64,000 nt of DNA from Notospermus geniculatus. Lineage: Eukaryota > Nemertea > Pilidiophora > Heteronemertea > Lineidae. Each line of letters begins with the position of its first letter. The stretch's first letter is position 1. The notes under the pieces were generated by a model that did not search any database, was not told where the DNA came from, and was given only the letters and a program-made list of their open reading frames with translations. Below, piece by piece: positions 36,003 through 48,719 of the stretch. The position numbers and the translations under genes are program-made. The stretch is taken from the NCBI GenBank assembly GCA_002633025.1, contig NMRB01000016.1, positions 880,684 to 944,683 on the forward strand, written 5' to 3'.

Positions 36003-37125
36003 GTAAGTATTACATTTCAATGTACTTGAAGTCCGAGAGTTCTCGAAGAGACCCAACGGTACTTTCCTAAAGCACCAATAAAGCAATCTATGGGAAGAAA
36101 GTGTATCTATTACCATCCATTATAAACAGAAAAAACTTATCCATACTTCCAAAACGCTTCTACCAGAAAGTAAAAAGAAAAAAATAGCTGTCATATGACC
36201 ATCTAAGGGCAGAGCCTCTCTTCTGTCTACCTGCGTGTCGAATCTCCACGAAAGTTTATACCCTTTGTTACAGTCTAATTTGGTGCTTATCCCTTTCACA
36301 AGGATTTCCCACAATGCACCCATCGGTCGAACCACGGAATCGAATACTGTTGCCGTATCTCGATGGTCATCGCAGTATTCTTTCCAAATATTCGTTCCAC
36401 TACCTCAGTTGTATTCTTTACGTACACTTCAAAGAACTACGCACTATCAACAGTCTCCCTTGCAGCCATCTTGCTTTAGCCTCCCAAAAGATGAAGTGAT
36501 ATAATCTCGTGTTTCAAAAAATTGGCAAAGCACGCCAATTCCTGGTAAAAAAATTCTCGATCCACCTTTATGTACTTGTTTCTCTGCGGTTGCAGGATTA
36601 TCCCTAAGACACCCTCTATAAAGCGTAAGTGGATGCCCCTTTTATTATTTGGTATCGGCTTGCGATATTTCAGCTTCTAGAATATCGGCAGTTACGCTGG
36701 GATTTGCCCTATGAAGTTTCGCCTCTAGGCTGAATGGTAAATTTACCTGCTAATATTCTGCTGGACAGTTGTTTATCAGCTTTGATATCCACTTAATTTG
36801 CTTTGGAAAGGAGGAGGGGAATATGATACGCCAATTTTCATGTCCCCTCTGCACTTCCTACGGCAGGTGCTCGGATTGTGGATTGTTTTCAAAGCTAGCT
36901 TGCTTGTTGGGTTTCGTGGTTGCTTTGCCGAGTGTTGAAGCCAGTTTGAGTGAACAGCGATCTGCTGTTTTACTCCGAGTATGACGCAATTTCAAGATGC
37001 CATGTGTCAACGTTTGGATTGCAATCAAGGACGTATCTGGTGAAAGCGACCAGGTGGTGGAATCAATCAAAGTACCAGACTTTTTATCCTGGCCAAAAAG
37101 CCAACGCGCTGAACATGTTAGGCCC

Positions 37126-37160
37126 ACATGTACACACACACATGTACATGTACATGTGCA
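37126..37160. repeat. ACATGT and CA short tandem repeat
   Basis: ACATGTACACACACACATG is followed by TACATG units. It is almost self-complementary outside the CA run. Confidence 0.7.
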
Positions 37161-37266
37161 GTGCAGATTACATATGGATTGTTTGCATAAACAGATTAAT
37201 CGATGACAGAATGGTTTTACTCCAGCTTTGGTCAGGAACATCCAGTGCTTTTGCCCAGCAGAATGT

Positions 37267-37296
37267 CATTGATGCTTTATTCATTGATGCTTTATT
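37267..37296. repeat. Two perfect 15-base repeats
   Basis: CATTGATGCTTTATT is present twice in perfect tandem. Confidence 0.8.
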
Positions 37297-37358
37297 CATA
37301 CTCCCGAATATCGCATTCTTTCTCGCTCTCTGATTCGAGGGTATCGATCAACTTCCCG

Positions 37359-37380
37359 TGACGTCACAACATGGCGGGTC
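37359..37380 (+). promoter_or_regulatory. CRE followed by ATGGCGG (YY1-like) start motif
   Basis: TGACGTCA at 37359-37366 is a full CRE, and AACATGGCGGG starts four bases later. A CRE upstream of an ATGGCGG motif, which also matches YY1 sites, is a common arrangement in animal TATA-less promoters. This makes the site the best promoter candidate in the window, though there is no CpG island around it. Confidence 0.3.
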
Positions 37381-37472
37381 AATTCTCACTGCCTGAGCTT
37401 GGTGAACGCATATTATTGCTGTCCTTGGGCAAGCTAGTGGGCCACGCGGCACGGCCCTGCGTCAAGAAGTGA
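37371..37472 (+). CDS. Short ATGGCGG-initiated frame, 33 codons
   Basis: AACATGGCGG is a favourable start context. The translation begins MAGQFSLPELGERILLLSLG and ends at TGA at 37470-37472. It lies directly after a CRE. It could be a first exon whose donor I cannot place, a short peptide, or chance. Its 3' part overlaps the end of the minus-strand frame below. Confidence 0.2.
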   Translation: MAGQFSLPELGERILLLSLGKLVGHAARPCVKK

Positions 37473-37679
37473 TACACCATCATTAAATGACAATAACCCC
37501 TTCTCGATCTCTAACTTATCCTCTGAACGTTCACTTTGATTGTACACAACAGAAGGATTGCCCCGAGAAAGATGCTTATCACCTCTTGAACGACTTTGCA
37601 ATGAGCTGGAGGTTTCCTCCAAGGAATTGCTTGCTGTTTCGTTGAGATTTTGATTTCGATCTTCGGCGTCGCCTGTCAT
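37434..37679 (-). CDS. Possible polar-protein exon, 81 codons
   Basis: From ATG at 37679 (context AACGAAAATGA, A at -3) to TAG at 37434-37436. The frame is also open upstream to 37739. The product starts MTGDAEDRNQNLNETA and is rich in Ser, Glu, Asn, Asp, Arg and Lys with few hydrophobics, as in disordered coding regions and unlike most translated non-coding DNA. No motif or family is recognised. It ends converging on the CRE/ATGGCGG start on the other strand. Confidence 0.28.
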   Translation of the reverse strand: MTGDAEDRNQNLNETASNSLEETSSSLQSRSRGDKHLSRGNPSVVYNQSERSEDKLEIEKGLLSFNDGVSLLDAGPCRVAH

Positions 37680-40360
37680 TTTCGTTGGCAAAGGTGTCCT
37701 AGAACTAGGTGGCCATGAATGTGAAAGTTTGTGACCTGACTAGTCAGGAGGCTTGATGGTGCGTAGGACATGCACCATATTATTGGAAGTTGTTGTCTTC
37801 AGGAAAGATATTGCTTTCCATATCAATTCGCGAAACTGTGACACAGCATTTCCTCAGTTACCTTTTTCACAACTGCACCAGGTGCAACACAGCGCATGGA
37901 TGGCGTATCTGTGTTGTAAATCAAGTTCGAGCCCCATAATATAGAGGACGCTTTTAATTGGCCGGTCATACGAGGTGAAATTTGGAAGAAAGTGGTGGTA
38001 AAATATAAATCGTGTATGGTTACACGAACAGACCCCTAGTCCATCATAATCTGCATCCGCTTTTTCAAAAAGTAAAAGAAATGGAGTTATGTAACGAAAA
38101 GCCTTCCTGGGAACACACCAGCAGTTAATCCCTTTAGAGGTTGGCTTCTGTCCCTCTCATCTGGCGCCATCCTGCTTATCAAATTCCTGGGGGGATATAA
38201 ACGCTATGTTGACACAAACTTAGGTGCAGTGGGTGCTTCTTCAAAACAGGCAGAAAACAAGGGTTCTCGTCGCCGATTAGAGATGGCGATGAAGGAGCCG
38301 AGATGTCTCTGTCGGTCATTCCTTCTCAAACGCGCGCCACCCATGTCCCTCCGGGCGGCCTACTAACATCGGGATGTCATCCCCCGTGTATACACGCTGG
38401 AATAGGATTCCAATGTTTGGCCAACGTTTAGGAATTTGTCAAGATAAAGCCGGGAATTCATACAGATCATTTCGTGACAATGAGAAGAATTTATATCATG
38501 TTTTCGATGATTCATCTTGATAGAGAGGCAGTTGGTGAGAAATGTTTCGAGATAGAAAGAAATTATCCTGGGGGAATTCAAAACAGTAGCAAGATTCTTG
38601 GAAGAGACTTATTGGTTTTTGGTACTTTTGAATCTAAAAACACATGTTCCCTTTTTTAATATGGAAAAAATTATATTCCAATTGACTCTCGCTAAAACAC
38701 CTTTAAATCAACCAATCGTTGAAAATGAAACAAACTGTCCGGCAGATTTAGTCAATGTTTCAATAAGCTATTTTTTAAAAATCACGTAACCTATTGAATC
38801 GAGTCATAATGCGAAAGGAGGACTCATCAGTGGACTAAAATCAGCATCACGAAAGTTGATTTACCTTTCTATAATAAATCAAAACGTTGCTGATGTTAAA
38901 ATCATCTTATTTAGATGGAGGACTTGGACAATATTTAGTTTCAATCACGAGTTGCATGTTACATGAAATCGACATCAGATGCTTTGCGTGGTGGTGAAAA
39001 TCAACGGGTATGGATAATTACAGCACGCATGACTTTTTGAATAATGGATGCTAATTTTTATAAATCAGTGATTTCGTTAAAAACAAATTCATGACATTCG
39101 AGTCCATGTTTGTCTAGCATTGAGGACGAACTATAGGATGAAACCAGTGAGTACTTAGTGTTACAATGGCGGCCATCCATTCGACATGACATATGTTTGT
39201 CAGGTGAGACGGCAGACGATTTCTGCAACAATAGGGTCACAGTAGCGGCTAATTTGTTTACAATTATTCTATTGCTGGATAATCATGTTTTACGAAGGTA
39301 GTATCACGACTTTTCAAACGATTAAAGCAGATTTTGTGGCACAGAAAATATTACAATAAAAAACGTTAATACAGAAAATACGCCTTTTTTGTTCAATGTC
39401 GTCTTTGCTACTGACATATATGCCAAAAGTGTAATGAAAAGATACTATTACCATAGTCCACCATGGGTACCATAGCCCACCGGTTACAGAGAATTGTAAT
39501 TGTCAAAACATCACCCACTTAAGATGACAACTGTTTTGTTCCTAAGACATTTGATGTGACTAACTTCAATAGATAACACGTTACAATTGTACGTTAAACA
39601 TTGGAATTTCGTAAGCAGACATTTGATAGAAAATCGATGTTTCGTTTCGTCAGCGGCAAGGTGAATTGTCCCCCATGGGGCGCTGTCAGCCGCAGTGTCA
39701 CAACTATGACATCCTTCAAATATTTCGGCAGCTCGGGGTATTAGATTTCACATAATTTGCTAATAAGGAGAATGTAATTTGACTAATTACATGGGCGATC
39801 AAGAGATAGCTATAATTACGCCACTCCAAAGGATCTTTGCCGCATCATAAGTAACCATCCTTTTGGAAGTACGATAAAACAGATATCAGGTGTGGCTTAC
39901 AACGTTTTTTCATTGCTATCCGTCATTTCCTACACATTGGGAACTGTCAAGCCCTGTCGTGGGTTTTCTAAAGAACTAAAATACAAGTCACTCTGTGATC
40001 TTATCGAATACGAACAGCAACAACACAATCGGAACCTTGTCATACAATCTTATCTTTCTTCTATTTACAGGAATCGTTCAGCACCAAAAGAAGTAGAAGC
40101 CTGCTTTTGTAAGTTATTCTTTTTTGTTGCTTTACATTGTTTTTTAATTGGTCTTGAGGTGAGCTGGGCACGGATGAGCTGAACTGAGGTCGTTATCTTT
40201 ACGACTGGTATTGGATAGAAACAGAGCAAGAAACGACGCTGTTATGCAATAACAATGAAGAGTCGGCTGAGGCAACATCCTTTGGTCCGCTTGCTGAGTT
40301 GGAGGTCCAAACTGCACTCTTTTTCACAGTATATGTACTAGTAGTTGTGCTGTATATGGT

Positions 40361-40735
40361 ATGCGACTTGATAAACAGCCTGGGTATGTGAAATCATCGA
40401 CGTGTTCAAACCATTGTGGCCTGTTTGCAGATTTTGGAGATGCAACTTGCAAACCTTTCTACGGTATCTCCAGCATCAGATACAACTTATGCATGCCTAG
40501 CGACCTTACACAGGTTTCTTTCAATATAGGCCACCTCCTTGGGTTACTTGTAGAAGCACAAGCCTTCTTCAAGAGCGGCCAGCTCTCCCTTACCCAATGC
40601 AACTGCCCACTGCGTTCCGTTGCTCATTTCGTTCTTGCAAAAGGAACATTTCTACACGAATTCATTGATCTACGCTTCACCCAGCTCAGTGTTATCGACC
40701 GGGAGGACGGGATATCGTTAAATATTAAGATATAA
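40361..40735 (+). other. Unrecognised open frame, 124 codons
   Basis: ATG-initiated; the other frames over the same bases are closed. A good acceptor word (GGCCTGTTTGCAG) lies inside at about 40418-40430, which could start an exon ATTTTGGAG. No family is recognised, and about this many frames of this length are expected by chance. Confidence 0.14.
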
Positions 40736-41745
40736 TACGCCGGGGTCAAAAAGATCCGTCAGGGGATCTCCATCTTGTCAATTGAACGAAGTCACATGTG
40801 TGGTAGTACGGTAGAGATAGGCTACTGGAATCACGCCACGGCAGGCGCTGGCATATAGGTTTCTCAAACTGAACGTTCTTTATTGCTGCGATTTAAGCTG
40901 CTGAGATAGGCCAACGACGCACGGGTTTCGAAGCAATCAACACGAGTTGTTGACGTGTGCCTTTCCAGTCAGAAAAACCCATCGTAAACTCAATCTACTC
41001 GATGGAATATTTCGGGAAACACACACGACGAACCTTAAATAAGATCCGGGGAATTCGGTGCAAATATCTCTTTGGAGGTTTTAAACTTCAAATTTTGGAG
41101 TCAAGAGCTTTCAGTTGAACTTTCTGCAGTTTGCCGTTAAAGCGTCTGTTATATTGTTCAATGATCCAAAGGAATCTGCTTCTTATCCAGCCTTCTCTAA
41201 ACATATCATTAAAATCCAAGGCGTATTTATTTCAAAGACCGAGAAATGAAGATCCACGCCTCAGTTACCGATCTTCTTCGCAACTTTGAGTTGCTGGGCG
41301 CTGAGTGTAGGTTGCTGAGATGTTGATGAAGCCAGAGAAATGCACCAAAATGTGAAAACTCCCAGGAAAGATTGTTTCACAGGAAGACCACCCAACAAAT
41401 CAAAGGGAGAAAACGTAGTAGTTTGGGGAGAATGTCAAATAAAGTTCAGGCGGAAAAATTCAATTTCATTACTTTTTTAGCTTTCATGTTATTTGGAGTT
41501 TATTTATGGCTTACAACCCCTTAACAGCTGAGGTCAAATCAAAGAACCGACAGTTTCAAAAAAAGGAATTCATTATTTAACGCTGTAAATTATAATGCAC
41601 AGTAAAGAGTTGTAATACTGTATAGGAGCTCTGTAACAAAGGGGACACGCCTAGGCCTTGGAAGGTTTCTCGTTGGGTTACGAGACAAAGAGTATCTGCT
41701 CGACATGGCTTTCAATCTATACTTTCATTTCGTAAAAGTTTTTTT

Positions 41746-42048
41746 ATGAGCGATTTTGCTTCGAAAACCCGATTTCGTTTCGGACAAAGGACAGCTGTGG
41801 ATTTGGAAATAAAACGAGCGGCATTCATAGACCTCGAGGAGGTTTCCATTCGATTAAGCAAGTTCGGATTCAGGGGTATGATTCCCATCCTAGCTACCAA
41901 AATAACACATGTGCTCCTGATGGCCGTATTTGTTTTTCCTATCTCCAGCTCCTTGCCCATTCGACTGGAATGGCACCATCATACCCCAGCCGAAAACACG
42001 ACATCTTCAGCGCCGAGGCGGCATCGCATCCTCGGAAAATATCGCTGA
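41746..42048 (+). other. Unrecognised open frame, 100 codons
   Basis: ATG-initiated, starting MSDFASKTRFRFGQRT, with a hydrophobic stretch around residues 46-68 and a His/Arg-rich end. The opposite strand is open for 82 codons over the same bases. No family is recognised. Confidence 0.14.
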
Positions 42049-42558
42049 GTAAACAAGTTACTCTGAGCCTAGCCATCGGACATATCACATCGTCTCAAAT
42101 GTATTTTCAAAGGTAACTCATGGGGAAAATCTGTCCCCGACCTGTGACACCTTAGCGCTCGTTCATGCTCCCGTGAGTCTCGCTAAACATCGCGATACGG
42201 CGCCGGATTCTGTCGCCCAGAGCCTGTGCCCCGTATTAACTTTTTCACCCTGGGATAACCGAGTCATCTCAAATGCGTACTTTTCATAGAACTTGCTCTC
42301 TGATTGTTAAATGCGGCGACAAAATGCTAGTATTTTGCTCCGCCTCGGTTACAATCCGATGTCATGATGTGCGAAGAATTTGTGAAATTTAACCGGATTT
42401 CAAAGCATTTTGTTTTTTCTTCCGCTTCTCTGGTTTCGGTATCTAAGTATCAACAGCATGACTCGTGCTGCTCGTATCCTCATTGAAGTGACAAGTTTGC
42501 TACTCTGTGTCAGTTAGATACCCGTGTATGGAGTTTCGACACTTTATTTCAGAGAACA

Positions 42559-42666
42559 ATGACGTTACGTGCTGCATTGTTCGTGAAAGTTTTTTTCGTC
42601 GTTTTGTTCATTCCTTCCTCTGCTGAAAGCACCATCTCTAATCTATCTGATCGTTTTTACGAATGA
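42559..42666 (+). CDS. Possible small secreted peptide, 35 residues
   Basis: TTTATTTCAG, a strong splice-acceptor match, ends seven bases before an ATG with A at -3. The frame encodes MTLRAALFVKVFFVVLFIPS, then SAESTISNLSDRFYE and TGA. It has a basic residue at position 4, a hydrophobic core at about 5-18, and PSSA|ES as a textbook signal-peptidase site after residue 22. The mature part would be only 13 residues, so this may be the first coding exon of a longer secreted protein, a short peptide, or chance. No donor is seen before the stop. No family recognised. Confidence 0.28.
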   Translation: MTLRAALFVKVFFVVLFIPSSAESTISNLSDRFYE

Positions 42667-45600
42667 TTTTTTTTGTCTCACATTTTTAATGCGATCATCA
42701 GCTACCGGATTTCCACATTTTGTCCTAAAATACATACTGCCTCGCAGGTGTAAATTTCTGCCTTTCTCATAATTTGTTTCCCCTCATTATATGGGGCAAG
42801 TCGAAGTCCCTAAAACTCTTGTATGGAAACAATAAGATGTGGGGAACGCTGGAAAACGTTACACCCGCCATCTAGAAAAGCTTAACGCTAAATGGTCTAG
42901 CCGAGCTATGCTCGGTCGATCAGACAACCAACTTGAACAGAAATAGGTCTATCATAAACACACACCTTGGCCCTCCAAACAAATTGACACTGCATTTTTT
43001 GTCGGCCATACAAGGATATGCTCGGGCGTCTACTGAGCATGCGCATTCGTTGGTCTCATGCGATCAATAAATCTGATGACGGCATGCCTGCAATCGACAT
43101 AATTTTGCCATATCTTCGCCACACCTCAATGAGTCTTGCGAAATGCGAATAATTGGCTAATGGTACGGTGCAAATGTTCCGATACGTAACTCACGCAAAG
43201 AGCAGAATCACCGGCAGTGATAGCGATTTTTCTCTCAGGCAGAAAAAAATAGTGAAAAACCGAATGTTCATTAGCTGCGTCGACTTCACCCTAAGTGTCA
43301 AGAGAAATTTTGTTAATTTCCGTACGGAAAATGTACGTGCATTTCTTGCAGACTGAGATGGACTTGAAGTGAAGGTTTGCAACGTTTCTGCGAGGGTTTT
43401 CTACGCCATTGGGGCGAGAGAGCCCTTCAAGTGTCAACGATCCTCTGCCTGCAAATGATTGGCCACTGAGCTGGAAAGTGAGGCGTTCATTTGGCAAAAT
43501 TGACGCTGAATTTCCTTACAGCGAACTCTCGTGAATGGGAGAGGATGTAATTGGTTACATACCAGTAATTTTTTAGGAGAAAACTGCGTTTTTGATTTAT
43601 TGAGTTGGTTTGAGTGACAACTGATCGACAACCTAAATTTCTATGAATTGGTCAGTCCCTATTTTTAGTTCAACTACTTTCTGATAGGTGACGCTGTGTC
43701 TTATCTTTATGAGTCAATTTGATAACATTTTCGTCCATTTTGGAATTTAATAATGAATTCCTGTAATATGAAAGTGCATCAGATTGTAATGCTTACTGTA
43801 TGTAGGCTTGGAAATTTTTCATCACGTTTTCTGAATACCCTCAGTTCAATGAAGGCTTACATGTTGGTCTATGCACCTAAGTTCTTGGCCCTCTGTGAAT
43901 CCGCTGAATTTCCAAACATTGTAAAATTTGCCCTGTACAACTAAACGGGTGTAAGCAAACTGCATGGAGTTGTCTCAGTGCATTGGGACTTCGTGACGTC
44001 GACAAACTGAACTATACGAGGGCGTTGTTTCAGCTCAAAGAGATCAGTTAACGAACCATGCAATTTCGAGTACTTTAAAACTCTCCGAGAAATAATCAGT
44101 CATTGTTTGCGATGAGTAGGAACAAAGGCAGAATGATGAAAAATTCACCACTGCACGACAACCTGGTTGTTAAAGCTCGTTCAGAGAGAGAACAACAAAC
44201 TATCGGCTTCCTTGATTGTGTATGGCTTCGTTGCTTTGTGTATGGAGAGGGTTCCTGTGTATGTTTGAATAATGTAGCCACCATCAATATAATACCAATT
44301 AATTTTCTGTGTAAATACATGTACATGTATAATATTATGTTACGCGTATCAAAGTAGCGTGGTTCGTTTCGGTGCTTATAAGCCATCAATATATTTATGA
44401 TATTTTTCGTCACCAGGGGCGCTAATGCGTCAAAAAGATTGGCCTAATTTCATGGTCGGCCCATTAAAAAAAGGCTGTGAAACTAAAATGCATACAAAAA
44501 TATCATCATCAGGGGTAGATAAGACTCTCTACCAAGATATTAATTAAGAACATCTTGCATCAAGCAAGGGGAATGAATATATACATAGTCAAAATGTCAT
44601 ATCTACTCGTCTAACATTATATGGGCCTAAGTAACATCAGCAGTCTATTGAATTGTTGGTAAAGTTCACAAATTATTTCCATGGTGATACATGTACATGT
44701 ACAAAACAACAATGGTTGGGTTGCCCAGTTGGTTTCTAGGTGCCAGACTCCGTATCCCAGTGGAGATCTTTGAGAGGATCAGCCCCATACCAGGTGTGTT
44801 ACCCCGAACTGGATGTACTTTAGATCTAATTGCCTAAACATCATTTGATTGACGATTGTGCCATTTTAACCCAAACCATAGGAGCTGCATGTAATACCGA
44901 AGCTCAGCGTGCGAATATTAACAGTTAGTGCAACGTAAGTTTAAACCAACATAAGCCCTAGCCCTTCCTCCAGTTTTAGTAAATACCAATGATGTTCAGT
45001 TGTTCGTATCCTTCCTACCAATAGGAGCTGTCAGTGAGTTGACCAATATGTGTCACTACGGCCCAATACAGTGCATATAGCGGACCCAGTCATTCTTGAT
45101 CGAACACCAATCACGTGGATTTCCCTGTGTATTGGTCGGCTAGAACTTTGCTGCCATCTTTTGGCAATACGCGCGGCTGACTGCTCCTATTCTGCGATGG
45201 GCCAAAAATGTCATTTTAAGGCTTAGAATGTAAGACATTAGTTCGCTTGAGCGCGCAGAGGTGTCGCTCATATCGATGACGCTCGCTCAGGTGATAAATA
45301 CAGGCCGACATGGGTGCATTATCAGGCGAGAAGTAAACCATCGGCAAGATATCAAGAAAATTCGCATCAATATGAAAATTCCGCTGAACTCTTGAAGAGA
45401 AAGTGAAGTTTAGCGACTGTCAATCATAAAAACGCCACAAATGCTCTCGTCATGCCATGCATTATTCATGAAGCAAGACGCCATGCTGACCGACGATGCT
45501 GTGAAACTGAATGGCGGGCTGCAAAATGGGCGAGGAAGCATTGTCCGTCGGACGAGGATGCAATAATACGGCACTTTCTCAATCGTTGAGAAATTACTAG

Positions 45601-48416
45601 CTCGTTAGCAATAATCGCGAGCAATTTATTCGCGTACCCCAGACAAATGTGAAGATTAAATCCATGTTCCTCGCTTGTCATTGTAATTGTACGACACCGC
45701 TTGGATGTCGGCCCACCGACAGACCGGACGCCAAGTCCTGTCACTTTTTATAACCACCCTCCATCTTTTCGCGCCTGGAACAATCGTATGCTATAAAACG
45801 TGTAATTGTATAATTTCACACTCGTTCGACTGCGAGTTTTTCATTCGTGGAAGTACATTGGAAATGATGTCACTTCGCCTGGTGACCTGACGTCAATTCA
45901 CAGACGGCGTCCCCGATGACATCAATTTATGTCTTCCTCGGGATAATCCACTCTTTGATCATTTATTCCTCTTCAGAATGACTCGCTTTAACCCCGTATG
46001 TTTTCTCGGGCAGCTCCGGTTTCACCCTACAAGACCCAAGTTGAGAATTTCTATTTAACTTTTTAAAGATTCTGTGTGCTTTTTCACTCTCTCTCTTTCT
46101 GACCATTTGCCAGAGTGACTTGATCGCCTAATAACTGGGTACTACATGTACTTAATACTGCATCTTAAAAGTCAGAGAAGTAGAGTTGCCTCTTGGATAT
46201 TAAAGATTACCCCTTGTATACTTCAGTTATAACAGCTTGGGGGTGGGCCATATAAATTTACTGCAGGACAATTTTAATAACGTCAGGCACATTTTGTTGC
46301 CTTTGTTTTCATTGTAGCCAGTCTTTCGGGCTGTCATTCACAACTTGGTGCTGGTCTTCTATGGGTTGTATTACGTGTTATTAGGAGGACATGGCCCCCT
46401 GAACCTCGCTGACGCCAGTGCCTGAAAAGAGGACAGCCCAAGTCTCAAAAGTTGCATACGGTCGGCTGCATCTTCATTCAAGATGCCTAAATGCTTCATT
46501 TCCCCTGAATAGCCCTTGCTATTTCTTAATCAAGTATACATCAGATGAAGCTTAAAATACCAATTCAAAACTCGCCAACAGTAAGTCTCCAATAGGCTCA
46601 CATATGACACAAACTGAACGCGTCTCTTTTGCTTTCGGAGAGTTGGCTATTCTGAAGAATTGAACAACTTGACACATAATTGGGAATGTTTAGAAAAACA
46701 TTGATACTAAAGGTATAGTTAGCCCTCTATTGCTCATGGCATTGTCAGCTGTTTGTACAGCATCGGTCCAGAAATATTGCACGGACAAGACACTTGAAAA
46801 TCATCTTCAAATCAACCAAAAAAGATCGCGAGAAAGAGAACCAAGTATCGGTGACCCGGTCGGAACAGATAGCGTCCGTGTTTTGTATCATGCCCAATAA
46901 AGCGGAAGTGCGTCACTATGGCTTCCTCGGCTTGTTTTCATTGGACAACTTGAGATCCTTGTAAATTCAACCGCCACAAAAGTTGTGGTTTTCATCTCTT
47001 TTGCTTGGATTTCAGTCTTGGCCATGCAACCCGTTCGAAGTTGTTTTTAGTGTAAACTTAATGAGGTTATTGCTACCGTTTTTGCGGATTGGATTGGGTA
47101 AACCTGGGACTTCTCCCGGTAGTTCAGCGCCCGAGGCAAAATTTTGTGGTCCGCCAGACGTGTTTTAGCGTGTAAACACTTTGAATAACTTCAAATAATA
47201 TCAAATTTAGGTTTAGAAGTGGCCAACGAAAGCTTGAATCAACACCTATCCGTTGACCGATTTATTCCGGAGTTATCTGGTGCAGTTTTTCAGTCATTGT
47301 TGAATCACTCGTGGCGAGACTAGCCAGTCATTTACAGGCCACAGTTATCTCATCGTTAAAACAAGTTGCTTCAGGAAGACGCTTGCAGCTGAAAGCTTCT
47401 TTGAGGATTGACAAAGTCGGTGGTTCCAAGAATTGAATCACATCATGACTGATACTCCCTTGACAGCCAATAACCTTAGTTTACCAATCTCTGATGGTTA
47501 AGAAGTTGCATGTGAATCGTGCAACTAAAAGAAGTTAGTAGTAGTTAGTAGTAACTAGTCGTTTGCTACTCATAGGATTTCTATTGTTTTATTCTATGTA
47601 GGGTACTGGGGTTTGCACTTACTACCATACTTTGGAGCGTCGAGGACGAGAAAATATCATTCCGCTATGAATTAGGCCGATAGACACGCTTGGCAATAGA
47701 ATTTGGAGTCCTAATCCAGATAGCCCGCAGTAGGTGATTAACTGCAGTTACTGGTACTTATTTCATCCTTCGAAGTTGCTTCTCAACCGCAGGGAGTGGT
47801 ATCGAAGGACCATTCCTTCAATGGAAAGCTGTCTTCAGTGTCTTTCTTTTCCTTTAGCTGTTCACTCACAGTAATACCGGTTTATAAGCCATTAGTATTC
47901 CCTCGGATTAACGGGGGGGGGGGGTATCTGGGAGTCCGGTCTGACATGGATAAGGATATTAAGAACTTTATGTATGGCCTACAACGTCAAGGAAGCAATA
48001 TGTGGGGTAGATTTCTGCCCTCGCCTTGTAGTCAATTAAAGGAAAAGGCAGGTCGTTCGTAAAACTTAGACAGTACGTCTGCAGGTTTCTGAACATTTCT
48101 TTGCCGTACTCAGGGCTTTGATTGGAACCAAATATAGCATGATAGTATACCTTTTCTTGAAAGGAAATCAACTGCCTTTGGTTTCTAACAATATATATGG
48201 TATTCAGCAAGTAAAAGAATTGTTAAATCAGCTGAACTCAACTACATGAATACACGCGTACATGTTTGCTTTTTGCAAACAGTACGTACTTATAGTCTAA
48301 TTGAGTGTATGGAAGAAATTGGTGTCCACTGTGGGCTGTAAGTGGAGGGAAGGTTCTTTAATTCCTTGAAGGAAGGTCTTGATGTAACAACGTTGACGCT
48401 TCTTCCTCTCATGCAC
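42667..48416. other. Long non-coding stretch
   Basis: No recognisable gene in 5.7 kb. ACATGT tracts lie at 44315-44331 and 44687-44703. A run of 12 G lies at 47913-47924. Short frames on both strands (43153-43631, 44096-44413, 45466-45744, 47796-48062) are of chance length. Confidence 0.5.
47913..47924. repeat. Run of 12 G
   Basis: A mononucleotide run. Its exact length is unreliable in draft sequence. Confidence 0.8.
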
Positions 48417-48467
48417 CGTAACTTCCTTTTTGGGAGGTCAGAGGCCCGGCTGTAAGTGGACCTGGTG

Positions 48468-48580
48468 CCAGGACCCATATTCATAAAACTACTTAGTCTA
48501 TGTGTGACACGTATCCTTTGTTCCACACAAAAGATAAGTATCATACTTTGACTTAAGTATGTTTATGAATATGGACCCTG
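48468..48580. mobile_element. Hairpin element, CATATTCATAAA ends
   Basis: The left arm CCAGGACCCATATTCATAAA pairs with the right arm, which reads CAGGGTCCATATTCATAAAC on the other strand. The arms continue with imperfect pairing (ACTTA, TATC, TTTTGT) to a short loop. It shares its right boundary with the next hairpin. Confidence 0.6.
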
Positions 48581-48719
48581 ATTCACAAAGCCCTCTTAGC
48601 TTAAGTGTGATCTTAGCACTGCCCGTATCTACTGTCAGCAAGTCGACGAACAATAGATACGGGCAGTGCTAAGATCATACATGTACGTAAGCTAAGAGGG
48701 CTTCGTGAATCAGGCCCCT
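48574..48719. mobile_element. Hairpin element, CTGATTCACRAAGCCC ends
   Basis: Arms of about 60 bases pair around a loop near 48635-48655. The left arm has CCTGATTCACAAAGCCCTC, then TTAGCTTA, GATCTTAGCACTGCCCG; the right arm is its complement, with the insertion ATGTACG. The right end reads GGGGCCTGATTCACGAAG on the minus strand, the same plan as other GGGGCC hairpins in this window. Confidence 0.65.

Larger units (their letters stand above)
36071..37338. other. Non-coding stretch with simple repeats
   Basis: No recognisable gene. Frames of 127 codons on both strands (36858-37333) overlap simple repeats and are unconvincing. It contains the ACATGT/ACAC tract at 37126-37160 and a 15-base tandem repeat at 37267-37296. 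Confidence 0.45.
37740..42558. other. Mostly non-coding stretch
   Basis: No recognised gene. CCTGACTAGTCAGG at 37735-37748 is a perfect 14-base palindrome at its left edge. Two unrecognised ATG-initiated frames are listed at 40361-40735 and 41746-42048. AT-rich homeodomain words occur at about 39735-39830. Confidence 0.45.

Noticed and set aside
36858-37333. 127-codon frames on both strands
   Set aside because: They overlap the ACATGT/CA simple repeat and a 15-base tandem duplication, and are antisense to each other.
39670-39700. RE1/NRSF silencer element (GGCGCTGTCAG...)
   Set aside because: Only the first half matches the consensus; the second half-site is absent.
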